Source: Ceratotherium simum simum
Taxonomy: Eukaryota > Chordata > Mammalia > Perissodactyla > Rhinocerotidae
Assembly (NCBI RefSeq): GCF_000283155.1
Contig: NW_004454207.1
Span: 119,914 to 183,913 of the forward strand
Direction of reading: 5' to 3'
DNA: 64,000 nucleotides
This document shows positions 62,505-64,000 of this stretch, one piece after another; position 1 is the first letter of the stretch, and each line of letters begins with the position of its first letter. Made by a program: the position numbers and the translations under genes. The notes under the pieces are model-generated. The model saw only the letters and a list, made by a program, of their open reading frames with translations. It did not search any database and was not told the origin of the DNA.

Positions 62505-63290
62505 TTTTAGTAAACCTTTTATTGAAATATATGTGCAGAAAAGTACGTAAATCATAAGTGTACAGCTTTTTTTTTTTTTTTTAAGATTTTATTTATTTAT
62601 TTTTTCCCCCCAAAGCCCCAGTAGATAGTTGTATGTCATAGCTGCACATCCCTCTAGTTGCTGTATGTGGGACTCGGCGTCAGGATGGACGGAGAAGTGG
62701 TGCCTCGGTGCGCGCCCGGGATCCGAACCCGGGCCACCAGCATCGGAGCGCGCACGCTTAACCACCAAGCCACGGGGCCAGCCCATAAGTGTACAGCTTG
62801 ATGAATTTTCACCAAGTGAGCACACCTGGGTAACCAGTGCCCAGAGCAAGAAATGGACCATGACCAGCCGCCAGAAGCCACCCCCATGTGACTCACCAGC
62901 CCAAGGTTTCCGCTCCCACAGATTTGTTTTGCTCGCATGGAACTTTACATTAATGGACTCCTGGATTCCTTTGTGTCTGGCTTTCACATGACGTTAGGTT
63001 TGCAGCTTCCTCCTTGTCAGCGTATGTAGTGGTACATTGCCCCATTTGTCTGTAGAGCTCATGGCTGTGCAGAGTTGAATAGTTTTCTCTGTCCCTATGT
63101 GTCTTTTTTCTCCTGCTGCTTTTAAGATATCCTCCTTTTCACTGCTTTTAACAATTTCATTATGATATGCTTTGGTGCAGTTTTCTTTTCTTTTCTTTTT
63201 TTTGGTGCTTGGGGTTTGTTGAGCCTCTTGTGTCTGTGGGGTTGTAGTTGAATAGTTTAAATCTTTCTGTAGAACAGGATTTCCTATAGT
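62505..63290 (-). mobile_element. Old L1M 3' fragment, antisense, split by an ERE
   Basis: 'AACCTTTTATTGAAATATATGTGCAGAAAAGTACGTAAATCATAAGTGTACAGC', 'TGATGAATTTTCACCAAGTGAGCACACC' mark it; an ERE lies at 62569-62783. Confidence 0.65.
62569..62783 (-). mobile_element. ERE SINE, variant subtype
   Basis: Reverse ERE with duplication CATAAGTGTACAGCTT on both sides. Shares the GGATGGACGGAGAAGTGGTGCC variant with the copy at 56194. Confidence 0.96.
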
Positions 63291-63865
63291 AAATGTTCTG
63301 GTCAGCTAATCAAAATTTATTTCAGAGGAATTTCTTGAGAGAGTTTAAAGGGAGTTTTAAACCAGTTTCCCTGTCGAGCTCTCCCTTCTTCCAGTTGGAG
63401 CAGAATGGCAAAGGAGGGTTTGCCTCGTGGGGCCGCTGGAGGAACTGTTGGCCTGTGGTGCTTTTAGCCGCTGTGACGGGTTCCAAGTCCACTCCCTGGG
63501 GCCCCAGTGATCCTGCGTCAGACGCCTGTGGTCGGATATCAGCCAGGATGCGCGCCTGCTGCACCGAGGCGGAGCTCGCTCTCTCTCTGTCAGCCCAACG
63601 TTTTTCATGGGTGAAAAGTAATAAGGGAAGAATCAAGATGAATTGAGCAGTTAACAAACCCCCTACAAACCTAGTAGTCATGCCCTTCAGACTTGCATTG
63701 CTACAAACTGTGAAACTGTGGAAGATGGTGCATGTGTGAGATGACGTAGTCAGTGTTTCAAAACCACTCGTGTTGTACATGTCGAATGACTTCAGTTTGG
63801 TTTACGCGTTCTCTTTGTCCTAGGTATGTGCACAGATAGAATATCTTTCTCTTGCGTGTTCTAAA
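63291..63865. other. Nothing recognisable
   Basis: An opposite-strand 152-codon frame (63322-63780) has no known domain and no conserved-looking splice sites. Confidence 0.4.
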
Positions 63866-64000
63866 GATTTTTATTTTATTTATTTTTCCCCCAAAGCCCC
63901 AGTACATAGTTGTCTGTCATAGCTGCACATCCTTCTAGTTGCTGTATGTGGGACGCGGCCTCAGCATGGCTGGAGGAGTGGTGCCTCGGTGCGCACCCGG
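63866..64000 (-). mobile_element. ERE SINE, cut by right edge
   Basis: Reverse ERE from its poly-T end to the B-box region (GCGCACCCGG) at the window end. GGAGGAGTGGTGCCTCGG is close to the variant subtype. Confidence 0.95.

Noticed and set aside
1..64000. CRISPR array, operon or bacterial system
   Set aside because: The spliced gene, SINEs and LINEs show nuclear mammalian DNA; the only regular tandem repeat has no unique spacers.

Overview
This is vertebrate nuclear DNA, mammalian and almost certainly from a perissodactyl, most likely an equid. Coding sequence appears only as short exons with GT/AG splice sites. About thirty SINE copies are of the tRNA-derived ERE type, with 5' ends reading GGGCCGGCCC(C/G)GTGGC, an intact A box and B box, and near-perfect target-site duplications. 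Older placental repeats fill the rest: MER20-type hAT elements, MaLR LTRs, L1M fragments, MIR and L2.

The left 25 kb is the 3' half of one gene on the + strand. Twelve consecutive exons (3330-22495) have matching phases and join into a 546-residue C-terminal half of a WWC-family (KIBRA-like) Hippo-pathway scaffold. It contains a C2 domain, an acidic coiled-coil stretch, an atypical-PKC-binding motif, a second coiled coil and a C-terminal PDZ ligand ending ADDV. The residues fit WWC3 rather than WWC1 or WWC2. No claudin gene lies at the 3' end, as I would expect beside WWC2. WWC3 is X-linked in other placentals, so the window is probably X-chromosomal. A 3' UTR of about 2.7 kb follows, with an ATTAAA signal near 25191.

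From about 25.2 to 44 kb the sequence is intergenic and repeat-packed: an old antisense L1 body (about 29.6-35.8 kb), MaLR LTRs, solo endogenous-retrovirus LTRs with clean 4-bp target duplications, and many EREs. A 100-N assembly gap (40310-40409) lies inside one LTR and has a 20-base overlap on its two sides.

Two CpG-rich blocks (about 44.1-44.56 and 45.75-46.15 kb) each carry E-box or Sp1/CRE-like motifs and end in a consensus + strand splice donor. They look like first exons or promoters of the next gene. In other mammals the gene downstream of WWC3 is CLCN4, whose first exons are non-coding, but no CLCN4 coding exon is visible here. From 46 to 64 kb I see no coding exon, only putative intron with repeats, including a 1-kb TCTATATCCATG-type satellite at 47.5-48.5 kb.

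I found no convincing undescribed system. The most interesting non-coding signal is an 88-bp tandem repeat at the left edge, in which each unit carries a CTCF-core-like site in the same orientation.
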